Shown piece by piece: positions 36,916-46,611 of a DNA stretch of 64,000 nt. Source of the DNA: JADGHX01 sp037200125. Its GTDB lineage: Bacteria > Pseudomonadota > Gammaproteobacteria > Steroidobacterales > Steroidobacteraceae. Both the position numbers and the translations under genes were made by a program. Location of the stretch: NCBI GenBank assembly GCA_037200125.1, contig JBBCGS010000001.1, forward strand, positions 310,001 to 374,000, written 5' to 3'. Below the pieces are notes generated by a model. It made no database searches, was not told the DNA's origin, and saw only the letters and a program-made list of their open reading frames with translations. Positions within the stretch are counted from its first letter, which is position 1; each line of letters starts with the position of its first letter.

Positions 36916-38385
36916 ATGGTCGATTTCGCGAAAGTACCGACGAACGTCGGCTTCTTCACGCCCGAGCGTTTCGAGGGCGAGGTTCATGATTGCGAAGTGC
37001 TGGGGCAGGTGCCCCGGGACCTGAACGGCACGTTCTTTCGCGTAGGCGGAGACTGGCTGTATCCATCGATGTTCCCGGACGATGCCCCGCTCAATGCGGA
37101 CGGCCACGTCAGCTCGTTCCAGTTCCGCAACGGCATCGTGAGCTACAAGGGCCGCTACGTGCGCACGAAGCGTTACGAGGCGGACAAGGCGGCGAACCGC
37201 CAGCTCTACGGCTACTATCGCAACCCGTACACCGACGATCCGGCCATTCGCGATCCGGAGCGGCCGAATCTGCGCACGGTGGCGAACACCTCGCCGATCG
37301 TGCACGCGGGCAAGCTCTTTGCGCTGAAGGAAGACGGGCTGCCGCACCGGATCGACCCCGCCACGCTCGCGACGCTCGGCACATGGGACTTCGAGGGTGC
37401 GTGGAAGAGCCAGACGTTCACCGCCCATCCGAAGATCGATCCCGTCACCGGCGAGATGATCGCCTTCGGCTACGAGGCGACCGGGCTTGCGAGCGACGAC
37501 CTCTTCATCTGCACCATCGGCAAGGATGGCAAGGTGAAGCACGAGACGCGCGCGAAGGTGCCGTACGTGAGCGTCATTCACGATCAGGCGGTCACGCAGA
37601 AGCACATCCTGATTCCGTTCGGCGGCTACACCACCAGCCTCGACCGTCTGAAGGCGGGCAAGATCCACTGGGGCTGGGACCAGACGAAGCCCAGCATGAT
37701 CGGCGTGCTCGCACGGGACGGCGACGGTAAGGACATCCGCTGGTTCAAGGGGCCGGAGCGGTGCCTGATGCACACGTTCAACGCGTACACCGAGGGCAGC
37801 AAGATCGTGCTGTACGCGCCGTTCTACGAGTCCAACTTCTTTCCGTTCTTTCCGCCGATCGACGGCTCGCCGTGGAATCCGCAGAAAGCGAAAGCCTACG
37901 TCCGCCGCATCACCCTCGATCTCAAGTCGAAGAAGGATACGTGGACCGAGGAGGTGCTGTGGCCGTTCAACGTCGTGGATCTGGGGCGCATCGACACCCG
38001 GTTCATGACGCTGAAGCAGCGTTACGGTTACACGGGCTACGCGGATCCGAAGCGCCCGTTCGACGAAGCCCGCGCGGGCAACCTGCGTGGCCGTGTCACG
38101 AACTGCTATGGCCGTTTCGACTTCGAGACGGGGAAGCTGAACAGCTATTTCGCGGGGCCCACGCACAGTCTGCAGGAGTGCTGTTTCGTGCCGCGCCCGG
38201 GCGGCAGTGAAGAGGGCGACGGATATCTGATCGGCGTTGCGTCCAACTACGCCGAAATGCGCTCGGAGCTGATCATCGCCGACGCCAGGAATCTCGAGGC
38301 GGGGGACATCGCCCGGGTGATTCTGCCGTTCAGGTCGTCTGCGCAGGTGCATGGTCTGTGGGCTGACGCGTCGGAGCTGGCGTGA
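36916..38385 (+). CDS. Carotenoid oxygenase family / lignostilbene-alpha,beta-dioxygenase-like protein
   Basis: A 489-residue non-heme iron(II) dioxygenase that cleaves a C=C double bond to two aldehydes. The four iron-binding His of the RPE65/CCO fold are all present: H171 (TFTAHPKID), H222 (VIHDQAVT), H286 (CLMHTFNAYTEG) and H479 (AQVHGLWAD). Other family marks are LNGTFFRVGGDWLYP, ADGHVSSFQF and IDTRFM. There is no signal peptide, so it acts in the cytoplasm. The sequence style (GTFFRVG, short N terminus) is nearer bacterial lignostilbene dioxygenases than plant carotenoid enzymes, but stilbene, carotenoid or apocarotenoid substrates are all possible. Its stop overlaps the GTG of a small Tat-signal gene. 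Confidence 0.94.
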   Translation: MVDFAKVPTNVGFFTPERFEGEVHDCEVLGQVPRDLNGTFFRVGGDWLYPSMFPDDAPLNADGHVSSFQFRNGIVSYKGRYVRTKRYEADKAANRQLYGYYRNPYTDDPAIRDPERPNLRTVANTSPIVHAGKLFALKEDGLPHRIDPATLATLGTWDFEGAWKSQTFTAHPKIDPVTGEMIAFGYEATGLASDDLFICTIGKDGKVKHETRAKVPYVSVIHDQAVTQKHILIPFGGYTTSLDRLKAGKIHWGWDQTKPSMIGVLARDGDGKDIRWFKGPERCLMHTFNAYTEGSKIVLYAPFYESNFFPFFPPIDGSPWNPQKAKAYVRRITLDLKSKKDTWTEEVLWPFNVVDLGRIDTRFMTLKQRYGYTGYADPKRPFDEARAGNLRGRVTNCYGRFDFETGKLNSYFAGPTHSLQECCFVPRPGGSEEGDGYLIGVASNYAEMRSELIIADARNLEAGDIARVILPFRSSAQVHGLWADASELA

Positions 38386-38669
38386 GCGGTCCACGGCTCA
38401 CTCGCCGCGATTTCCTGGCGCGCACGACGGCGGCGGGATCGCTTGCTGGAGCCGGTCTCTCGCTGGCGTGGGTGAGCGCGGCCGCGCCTGCCACGAACGT
38501 TGTCGCCCCCCGGATTCGCAAGGCGAGATCCGTGGTCTCTTTCCATCTCGATCAGCCCTACCTGGACCCTACCGGTGAAGCGATTCCCTATCTGCCGCCT
38601 GCCGGCCTGCGCGGCGCTGACGCGCTCGCCAGGCTGAGCGCGGAGGATCTGTTCCGTTTGCCGCTTTGA
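38382..38669 (+). CDS. Small Tat-signal protein coupled to the dioxygenase
   Basis: A 95-residue protein of unknown function, starting on a GTG that overlaps the dioxygenase stop (GTGA). A twin-arginine leader (LTRRDFLARTTAAGSLAG...WVSAAA) predicts export in folded form, yet the mature part is only about 60 residues (VVSFHLDQPYLDPTG, YLPPAGLRGADAL). There are no cofactor motifs, so it may ride with a partner or be a small accessory subunit. The in-frame length, coupling and leader make it a real gene. I do not recognise the family. Confidence 0.75.
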   Translation: MSGPRLTRRDFLARTTAAGSLAGAGLSLAWVSAAAPATNVVAPRIRKARSVVSFHLDQPYLDPTGEAIPYLPPAGLRGADALARLSAEDLFRLPL

Positions 38670-38684
38670 ATCGAGGACGCATCG

Positions 38685-39608
38685 ATGCCCGCATTCTTCA
38701 GATTGATTCCCGTCGTGCTCGTCATGACCGCGGTCGCGAACGGTTCGATCGCGCTCGCCGCCACGTGCGACAAGGCGTGTCTGGAGAAGATCGCCGATCA
38801 ATATCGCGCGGCGTACGTGAAGCACGATCGGTCGCTGGCGCCCTTCGCGCGCAAGGTGCGTTTCACCGAGAACAACATCGAGATGACCTTCCCCGACGGC
38901 AGCTGGGATACGGTGACGAAGGAAGTCGGGCCGCCGCTCACGCTGTCGGACCCGAAGACGGGCGGTGTCGGCATCTACACGTCCATCGTGCAGAACGACA
39001 CGCCGGGGTTCCTGGCCGTGCGCCTGAAGGTGGCCGGCGGGCGTATCACCGAAGTGGAGCACATGCTGTCGACGCGGCGGAATCTCAGTGGCCCGCCCAC
39101 GCCGATCGGCGACATCGATACGTTCCGCCACGAGCCGGGCGTGACGGATGCGGTTCCCGTCTCCCAACGCTCGCCGCGCGCCACCGTGATCGCGCTGGCA
39201 ATGGGGTATTTCGACACCTTGCAGAAGAACGACGGCGAGATCCGCAACACACGCTTCGCGCCCGATGCGGTTCGTCAGGAGAACGGCCTCAAATTCGAGA
39301 ACATCGAGCAGGGCTTCAAGACGGGCCGCTACCGCTTCAACGAGCGGGTGCGCGACCGGGACGCGTTCCTGGTCGATGAGGAGCGCGGCATCGTCATGTG
39401 CCGGGGCTTCATCGATCACAAGGGCGTCCTGGACGAGTACACGCTGACCGACGGCACGAAGACCCGCTCGGTGTTCCGCGAGCCCCACACGTGGGCGTTC
39501 CTGGAAATGTTCAAGGTGAGGAACGGAATGATCGTGAACGTGGAGGCCACGTTCATCGGCGCGCCGTACTACCAGCGCTCGCCATGGACGCGAAAACCGG
39601 ACAGGTGA
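38685..39608 (+). CDS. Secreted 'DCD.ACL' protein, two NTF2-like halves (paralogue 3 of 3)
   Basis: A 307-residue exported protein with signal peptide (FRLIPVVLVMTAVANGSIALA) and mature N terminus ATCDKACLEKIADQYRAAY. It aligns with the protein at 2863 through VRFTENNIEMTFPDGSWDTV, GGVGIYTSIVQN and the second half (ALAMGYFDTLQKNDGEIRNTRFAPDAVRQENG ... EMFKVRNGMIVNVEATFIGAPYYQRSPW). It sits 15 bp after the small Tat protein and 96 bp before a TBDR, repeating the TBDR/'DCD.ACL' association seen at 2.8 kb. Function is unknown; a periplasmic binding or isomerising role is inferred only from the fold. Confidence 0.82.
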   Translation: MPAFFRLIPVVLVMTAVANGSIALAATCDKACLEKIADQYRAAYVKHDRSLAPFARKVRFTENNIEMTFPDGSWDTVTKEVGPPLTLSDPKTGGVGIYTSIVQNDTPGFLAVRLKVAGGRITEVEHMLSTRRNLSGPPTPIGDIDTFRHEPGVTDAVPVSQRSPRATVIALAMGYFDTLQKNDGEIRNTRFAPDAVRQENGLKFENIEQGFKTGRYRFNERVRDRDAFLVDEERGIVMCRGFIDHKGVLDEYTLTDGTKTRSVFREPHTWAFLEMFKVRNGMIVNVEATFIGAPYYQRSPWTRKPDR

Positions 39609-39704
39609 GTGCGCTGTAGAGCATCGCGGCGTGCGCGTCGGAGCCATTGTGCGCAGGCGTTGTGTCGCAGAATTATCGTATCCGAAACTAGGGGGAAGAT
39701 GAGG

Positions 39705-42591
39705 ATGAGGCACTCGTCGAAATCGATGGTCGGACTGCTCACGGTGGCGAGCGTCTCCGGTGTATGTATGGCGCAGGAGCAGCAGCCCGATGCAGGCGCT
39801 TCGGTGGCGGAAGTGACGGTGACCGCATCGCGCATCGAGCGCTCCGGCTTCACCGCTCCCACCCCGACGACCACACTCGGTAGCGAAGATCGCGAGCTGC
39901 GCGCCAGCCCGAATATCGCAAGTCTCGTGAACGAGCTTCCGTCGGTGCGCCCGGCCGCCGCCGCGCTCACCTCCCAGAACACCGGCATCCAGGCCATCAA
40001 TCTGCGCGGCCTGAATGGCACGAACAACGCCAGCACCCGCACGCTCGTGCTGGTCGACGGGCATCGCTTCGTTCCGACCACCGTGACGGGCGTGGTCGAT
40101 TCGAACGTCGTGCCCAATGCGCTCGTGGATCGCGTGGAAGTCGTCACGGGTGGTGCCTCCGCCGCGTGGGGCTCGGATGCGGTGGCGGGCGTCGTGAACT
40201 TCATCTTCAAGCCGAAGATCGAGGGCTTCCAGGGCACCGTGCAATACGGCGTGTCCCAGCGCGGCGACAACGACGAGACCAGCGCTTCACTCGCGTGGGG
40301 AACCAGCTTCGCGGGTGGCCGCGGACAGGTGATGATCGCCGGCGAGTACGACTCGCAGCAGGACCGGCAAACGTGGGGCGACCGCGAGTGGTCCAACCGC
40401 CGTACCGGTTTCGTCTCCGGCCCGCTGAACGGTGTCAACGTGACGCGGCTGCAGGTCGATGGCCTCACCATGTCCGGCGTGACGACCGGCGGTGTGATCG
40501 TCGCCAGCAACGGCGGGCCGCTGCCAACGACGAGTCCCCTGCGCGGCATTCAGTTCGGCGCGGGCAGCACGGTCATTCCGTTCAACTATGGTACGAACGT
40601 CGGCAACGTAGTGATGGCCGGCGGTGATGGCGACTGGTGGGAGAGCAATCTCCTGATGTCCGCGCCCGTCGACCGCAAGAATGTGTACGGGCGAACGACT
40701 TTCGATTTCACCGACAGCGTTCGCGGTTCCTTCGAAGCCTCTGTCATGAAGTCGAGCACGGCCTCCCCCACACAGCCGCTCTACAACCCCAACGCCGACG
40801 CGACCATCAACGTTACGCGGGACAATGCGTTCCTGCAGACCTTGCCTGGATTGCAGCGGCTGCGTGACATCCTCACGGCGAACCCGACCATCACTTCCTT
40901 CTCCGTGGGTCGTCGTCATGAGGAACTGGGGCGCGACATCTTCGCTGTCGACAATCGCTCGACGCGATTCGTTGCGGGCCTGGATGGCGATCTGGCGGGG
41001 AGCTGGCGCTGGAAGACCTACGGCACCTATGGCGAGACGCAGTACGACTCGAATGTTCCCAATCATCTGACGCAACCGAACGCGCGAGCGTCGTTCGACG
41101 CTGTTCTGGAGAACGGGCAGATCATCTGCCGCATGAACTCCACGCTTGCCGCGAACATCGCCATCGTCTCATCGCCAACGTATGCCGGCCGTGGCGCGCG
41201 CCGGGCTGCGTGGCGGCCAACATCTTCGGTCCGGACACGCTCGGTTCGGCGGTCAAGGACTACATCGTCGCCGCACAGACGTTCTCCGCGACGTACAAGC
41301 AGGAAGCGGCCGGCGCCTCGATCCAGGGCGAGCCGTTCTCGACGTGGGCGGACAAGGTCTCGCTCGCGGGCGGCCTCGAGTGGCGCAAGGAATCGCTGGA
41401 CGGCGACAGCGATCCCATTTCCCAGCTCACCAACCCCGGTCTATCCGACGGGCGGCTTCCAGTTCGGCAACCCCAAGCCGATTCACGGCTCGTATGACGT
41501 GAAGGAGGCTTTCGTCGAAACCGTGGTGCCTCTGGCGAAGGACCAGCCCTGGGCGCAGGCGCTCGACCTGAATGCCGCCGGACGCCGGACCGACTACAGC
41601 ACCAGCGGCCAGGTGACGACGTGGAAAGCCGGTCTGACGTACCGGCCGATCGAAAGCCTGATGCTTCGAGGCACGCGCTCCCGCGACATCCGCGCCGCCA
41701 ATCTCAACGAGCTGTATGCCTCGAGCACCATCATTGCCTTCGGTGCGACGGACTACGGCCTCGTCGTGAACGGCGTTCCGAGCTCCTACAACGGCCTGCA
41801 ATCCACCACCGGAAACCCGAACCTGCTACCCGAGAAGGCGGATACCAAGACATTCGGTATCTCCTGGGAGCCGGGTTTCCTGGAGGGATTCCGCGCCTCG
41901 GTGGACTACTTCGACATTGCGATTGCCGGCGCCATCACCGCGCGCGGCGCGCAAACGATCGTCAACAGCTGCTACGGCCAGCAGGGCAGCCCTCTGAACG
42001 TTGCGGATTGCCAGTTCATTACGCGCGATCCGACCTCCGGACGTATCACCGCAGTCGATACCTTTCCCGTCAACTCACAGTCCCAGGCCACTCGCGGCAT
42101 CGACTATGAGCTCGGTTACGGCACGAGACTGCCGGCGGCGTTCGGCGGCGGCAATCTGAGATTGCGCCTGCTCGCCACGGAGCTTACGCGGCTGACCCTG
42201 CTCGGCGTCGATCGGGCCGGGGAGATCGGTACCGGAACGAGTTCGCCGCGGTGGCGCGGTACGCTCAGCGCAACGTATCAGAAAGGCCCGTGGACGCTGT
42301 TCGGCCAGACGCGCTACATCGACAGCGGCACGTACGACAATACGTTCGGCCCGACCGCCATCTCCAACAACGAGATCTCCTCGCGGACGTATGTGGATGC
42401 GACCCTGCAATATCAGTTCGAGCACTCGAGCCTCAGTCAGCTGCAGCTGTTCGCCCGTGTCACGAATCTCTTCGATCGCGATCCTCCCATACTGGGGAAC
42501 GCTCTCATCAACTCGCCACCCACCGACCAACCAGTCCCTCTACGATGTCGCGGGACGTTCGTTTGTAGTCGGCCTGCGGGTCGGCTTCTGA
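39705..42591 (+). pseudogene. TonB-dependent receptor with three frameshifts
   Basis: An outer membrane receptor. The ATG at 39705 is favoured by GGGGGAAG eight bases upstream. A signal peptide ends near MAQEQQ, and the plug contains VTVTASRIERSGF, LRGLNGTNNASTRTLVLVDGHRFVP and GGASAAWGSDAVAGVVNFIF. The frame then breaks three times: an extra CG in the GCGCGCG run near 41193-41202, an extra C near 41434-41437, and an apparent CACC-type 4-base duplication near 42516-42525. Correcting them restores GAPGCVAANIFGPDTL, TNPVYPTGGFQFGNP and PPTNQSLYDVAGRSFVVGLRVGF, the correct barrel end at 42591. There is no STN. Whether this is decay or poor consensus is unresolved. Confidence 0.85.
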
Positions 42592-42620
42592 GCCAATCGT
42601 TGGACCTGAAGGGAAACCTC

Positions 42621-43443
42621 ATGAAGACCATGACCCACTCTCTGAGAATGCCGCGCGGCCTGCGCCTGCTGCTTGCGACGCTTGCGCTCGCTTTCGCGGG
42701 GCACGCCGCCGCCGATACGGTGCTCATCACGGGCGCCAACTCCGGTATCGGGCTCGAGTTCGCCAAGCAATATGCGGAGAAGAACTGGACCGTCATCGCG
42801 ACACATCGGCACAACGAGACGCCGGACTCTCTCGCGAAACTCATAGCCAAGCATCCAAATGTGCGTGCGGAGAAGATGGGATGGTTGCGAGCAAGGGACT
42901 CCGTATACGGCCTTGCGAAGAAGCTGCAGGGTCAGCCCATCGACGTGCTGATCAACAACGCCGGCATCTTCTGCCTGTGCGACTGGATGGATGCGAACGA
43001 CACGAGCCAGCGCTTCGGCACGCTGCGCTACGAGGACTTCGACCCGATCTTCGAGACGAACGTGCGCGGCGTCATCATGGTGTCCGAGGCGTTTCATCCC
43101 GAACGTCAAGGCCAGCGGCCAGAAGAAGATCATCACCATCTCCTCGACCGTGGGCACGATCAGCAAGCCCGGCAATCGGGCGTTCTGGTACGGCGCGAGC
43201 AAAAGCCGCGGTCAACAAGATCAACGTGAACCTGGCTGAAGTGCTGAGGAGCGATAACGTCATCGTGGTCCCCATGCATCCGGGCGCGGTTCGCGTGGAG
43301 AAGCAGGCGGCGAAGAAAGGGCGATCAGTTCATCGAAACGGATATTTTCGATCCGCAACATGATCGCGACCATCGGCAAGCTCAAGATGAGGCGATTCGG
43401 GCAAGTTCACCCAACTAACGATGGCGCGGAGCTTCCCTGGTAG
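42621..43443 (+). pseudogene. Short-chain dehydrogenase/reductase with several frameshifts
   Basis: An NAD(P)-dependent SDR of about 270 residues once corrected, with an N-terminal hydrophobic stretch (LRLLLATLALAFAGHAAA) that is unusual for the family. The cofactor motif TGANSGIG, the structural NNAG and the catalytic ISS...WYGASK set are all visible, but in three frames. Single extra bases are needed out of TTT (43092-43094), AAAA (43201-43204), GGG (43319-43321) and TTTT (43345-43348), plus another near 43390-43420, to reach the natural end GAELPW at 43443. It would oxidise or reduce a product of the upstream pathway. All the changes are homopolymer insertions, which is typical of sequencing error. 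Confidence 0.8.
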
Positions 43444-43545
43444 CGGGCGGGGCGGGGCTGTTGCCTTTCCGTCCCCAGGGCCGGGCGAGTCGCCTTCCGA
43501 CTCGATGCGTGGCGTCTCACGCGGAGGCTTTGGGAACCTGCAATG

Positions 43546-43893
43546 TCACGGCATCCCGCGGATCACGTCTCTGAAGGACCCGACCAGACCCGCCCATTCG
43601 ACGAGATCGACCTTGAATGGCAGGTCGGATTCGTCGAAATCGTCGGCGAGCGCGGCAAGCGTCGCAGCGTGCACGGCCACTTCTCCCATGATGGCGAGAT
43701 CGAGATCCGAGAAGGGCTTGGCGCGTCCGGTCACGCGTGAGCCAAACGCCACGACTTCTCGCGACGGCACGTGCTTGCGCAGAATCTCCCGAACCGTTCG
43801 CAGGTCGTGCTCCGCCGCAAGATCCGACCGTAGGTAACCGAGGCTCTTCTCGAGTGCCGCGATGGCGTCCCGCAGTGCTGATAAATCGAGTCT
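43546..43893 (-). pseudogene. HEPN-MNT toxin-antitoxin remnant: truncated HEPN start fused to an MNT nucleotidyltransferase
   Basis: A minus-strand open frame of about 115 codons with no start codon at its head (a TAG precedes it). The first part, RLDLSALRDAIAALEKSLGYLRSDLA, resembles the N terminus of HI0074-type nucleotidyltransferase-binding (HEPN) proteins. It runs straight into LRKHVPSREVVAFGSRVTGRAKPFSDLDLA, the minimal nucleotidyltransferase motif GS-x9-DxD, and continues LPFKVDLVEWAGLVGSFRDVI. The middle of the HEPN gene appears deleted, leaving an in-frame fusion. An internal GTG at 43770 could still start a stand-alone MNT protein. The HEPN assignment rests on a short stretch. Confidence 0.6.
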
Positions 43894-44095
43894 CTATCGA
43901 GGGATTCTCCGCGTCGTCGGCGAGTGTACGCACGGCGGGTGTGGCGATAGAAGAGGCCGCTTGGTCGGAAGTGGCCAGGTCGACCACGTTCGCGCCAGCG
44001 AGTGTCACTCTCGTCAGCCAGGCGACAGGTATCACGGCAACAACTCTCCCCGCAGCCATGCTCAACCGGGCTTGCGTCAGCGAGGAGATCTCATC

Positions 44096-45566
44096 ATGAG
44101 GACGGGTAGCCGCTTTTCGGCCGGTGTTTCTGTCTCTGGCCTGCGCCACACTCGCATTCGCGGGGCAGGCGCAGCCTTCGAATCCACCCCGCTTCTTCGA
44201 GCGCGGCAGCCGGCGTTCCACTACCGATCCCGCTCGGGGCGGCGCGGACTATCGCGCTATCGTGGCGCAGAAACCGCGCGGCCGTCGTAGGCATCACGGC
44301 GGAGTTCGATCGGAGTCGGCCCTCTCGCCCCCGTCAAGATGACGTCCCTGGTGATCGAGACTCGTACCGCGAAGGCGCCTCACCGTACCACCACGCGGAG
44401 CGCGGGACCGCAGGACACGTCGTCAGTGGGTGCGCTGGGGTCGGGTTTCGTCGTGAGTTCCGACGGGCTGGTGCTCACCAACGCTCACGTCGTTGGCGGC
44501 GCTTCTCAGGTTGTCGTGAAGCTCGCCGACCGCCGGGAGTTCCGAGGGAGGCTTCTCGGGTCGGGACAAGGTGACCGACATTGCGCTCGTGAAGATCGAT
44601 GCCCGGGACTTGCCCTTCGTGCGGATTGGGAACTCCGATGAGGTGAATGTCGGAGACTACGTCCTTGCGATCGGCGCGCCTTTCGGACTCGAAGGAAACC
44701 GCGACGTCCGGCATCGTCTCGGCCAAGTCGCGCTCCGCTGCCGGACGCGGCGGCGGTGTCTTTCATTCAGACCGATGCGGCGGTCAATCCGGGCAATTCC
44801 GGCGGGCCGCTGTTCGATGCAAGCGGCGCGGTCATCGGCATCAATTCCCAGATTTACAGCACCTCGGGCGGCTTCCAGGGCCTTGCATTCGCCATCCCCA
44901 TCAACGTAGCCCGGCGCATTCAGAGCAGATTCTGAAGGTGGGCCGCGCGGCGCACGGCCATCTCGGCATCGAAACGCAGACTCTGGATCAGCCGCTTGCC
45001 ACTTCATTCCGCCTGGCGTCTCCAAATGGGGCGCTCGTCTCTTCCGTGGAACCCCACAGCGCCGCGGCGAAGGCCGGCGTGAAGATAGGGGACGTGATCG
45101 TGAAGTTCGACGGTCAGCGGGTCGACGATTCCGGGCAGCTGTCGTCCCGCGTCAGCATGTTCGCGCCGGGAGATCTGGCAACGCTGGAGCTCGTTCGCGC
45201 AGGTGCGCCCGTGACAGTGCAGGCGAGGATCGAGTCCGACCTGCAGCCGGAGGAGTTGACGGCGCGGGAGGCGGCGTTACAGCAACGGAAGGCGGTGACC
45301 GCCCGCGCGCAGCTGGGGCTCGCTTTGCGAGCGCTGAACTCTCGTGAGCTTCTCGCCGCTGGTGTTGGCGGCGGCCTGCTCGTGGAGGACGCGCAGGGAA
45401 GTGCCGCAGCCGCAGGCATCGAAGAGGGAAATATTGGTTCTGGCCGTAGACGGTACCGAAGTGAGAAGCCGTGAGCAGTTTCGAGAGCTCGTGAGCGCTC
45501 ACGACGACGGTCGTGCCGCTTCTCGTTCAAAGCGAAGACGGTCGCGTCTTTGTTCCCGTTGAATAA
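44096..45566 (+). pseudogene. DegP/DegQ-type periplasmic serine protease with many frameshifts
   Basis: An HtrA-family envelope protease. The ATG at 44096 follows GAGGAG. Pieced together across frames, it has a signal peptide (FLSLACATLAFAGQAQ), the trypsin-like triad (His in LTNAHVVG, Asp in DIALVKID, Ser in NPGNSGGPLF), one PDZ domain (HLGIETQTLDQPLA...GALVSSVEPHSAAAKAGVKIGDVI) and a second shorter PDZ (GLLVEDAQGSAAAAGIEEG, VLAVDGTEVRS), ending GRVFVPVE. At least seven breaks are needed, for example extra bases at 44563-44565, 44696-44698 and 45436-45437. The triad and both PDZ units are intact in sequence, so the organism may have a working gene hidden by bad consensus. Confidence 0.82.
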
Positions 45567-45591
45567 ACGCCAGCGATAGAGGTTCGGGCAT

Positions 45592-46523
45592 ATGTCGCAG
45601 GTGAACTCTCAAACGGAAGATTCCGCGCAACTGGAACGAGCGTGGGGACGACGACACGTTTCCAGAAGACGCTCCCGCGCCCGTCGGTCGTCCGGCCTTT
45701 GAGCGGCGCGCGGGGCCGATGGTGGTTGTACTGGCTCGTGACGCTGCCGCTGCTGACGGACCTCCTCGAAACGGGCGACTGGCCGGGAACGCCGCGGTCG
45801 TGGCTGACGGAGCTGGTGGTGGGCTTTGCGATCGCGATGCTCGTGCGACGGCTGTTGAAGACGCATGCCAGGTTGCTGGAGCTTGCGGGCACCGACTCGC
45901 TCACGGGCCTGCTCAATCGCCGGCGTTTTTTCGAGTCCCTGCAGGATGAGTCCGTCCGGGCGCGGCGTTTGCGAAGCCTTTGAGTCTGATCTGGATCGAT
46001 CTCGATGACTTCAAGCAGATCAACGACCATCACGGACATGCCGCCGGGGATCATGTTCTCCAGCATTTCGCTGCCGCCATTCATGGCGTGATTCGCGATC
46101 GTGTCGACCGGGCGTGCCGGATGGGTGGAGATGAGTTCGTGATCCTCCTCCCCGGGATCGCGGGCGAAAGCGCCGAGCGTGTTCTGGCACGAATCCGAGG
46201 ATCGTGTGAAAACGAGGGCACGGATCCGCAAGAGCCGAGCGTTCGCTTCAGCGCGAGTATCGTTCAACTCGATGCGACTGAATCCGTGGATTGCTTCCTG
46301 CGGCGCGCGGGACGACGCCATGTATCGGACCAAGCGGCACAAGAAGGAGGCTCGTGCCGGACATTGGCAGAAGCGAATCGACGACGAATCCGTCGTCACG
46401 TATCGGATGTCGAGCGGTATCAGTGATGATTCGCGGCGTCGTCTGCACGAGCTGCATCGCCTCCGAGGCGGAGTTCTGACTCTCCCTCGCTCCGAAGCAG
46501 TAGTGCGATTCCTGTGCCGATGA
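45592..46523 (+). pseudogene. Membrane diguanylate cyclase (GGDEF) with frameshifts
   Basis: A c-di-GMP synthase with two N-terminal membrane segments (WWLYWLVTLPLLTDLL; LVVGFAIAMLVRRLL) and no other sensor domain. The GGDEF domain reads AGTDSLTGLLNRRRFFESLQ, LIWIDLDDFKQINDHHGHAAGD, RACRMGGDEFVILLPG (active-site GGDEF intact) and DDAMYRTKRHKKEA. The frame breaks near 45640, at about 45978 and near 46311. The true start may be ATG 45592 (joined by a shift) or GTG 45642, and the 3' end is approximate. No RxxD inhibitory site was identified. Confidence 0.75.
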
Positions 46524-46611
46524 GCGCGATCCGCCAGCACCGCGACGAGTCGCGTGATGATCCGGTCGAAGGGGGTCGTACATTGTCGTATCTCCCGGAG
46601 GCGGACGTCGC

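Noticed and set aside
43517..44221. 234-codon minus-strand frame overlapping the MNT gene
   Set aside because: It is in a different frame from the GS-x9-DxD motif, and its sequence lacks domain features.
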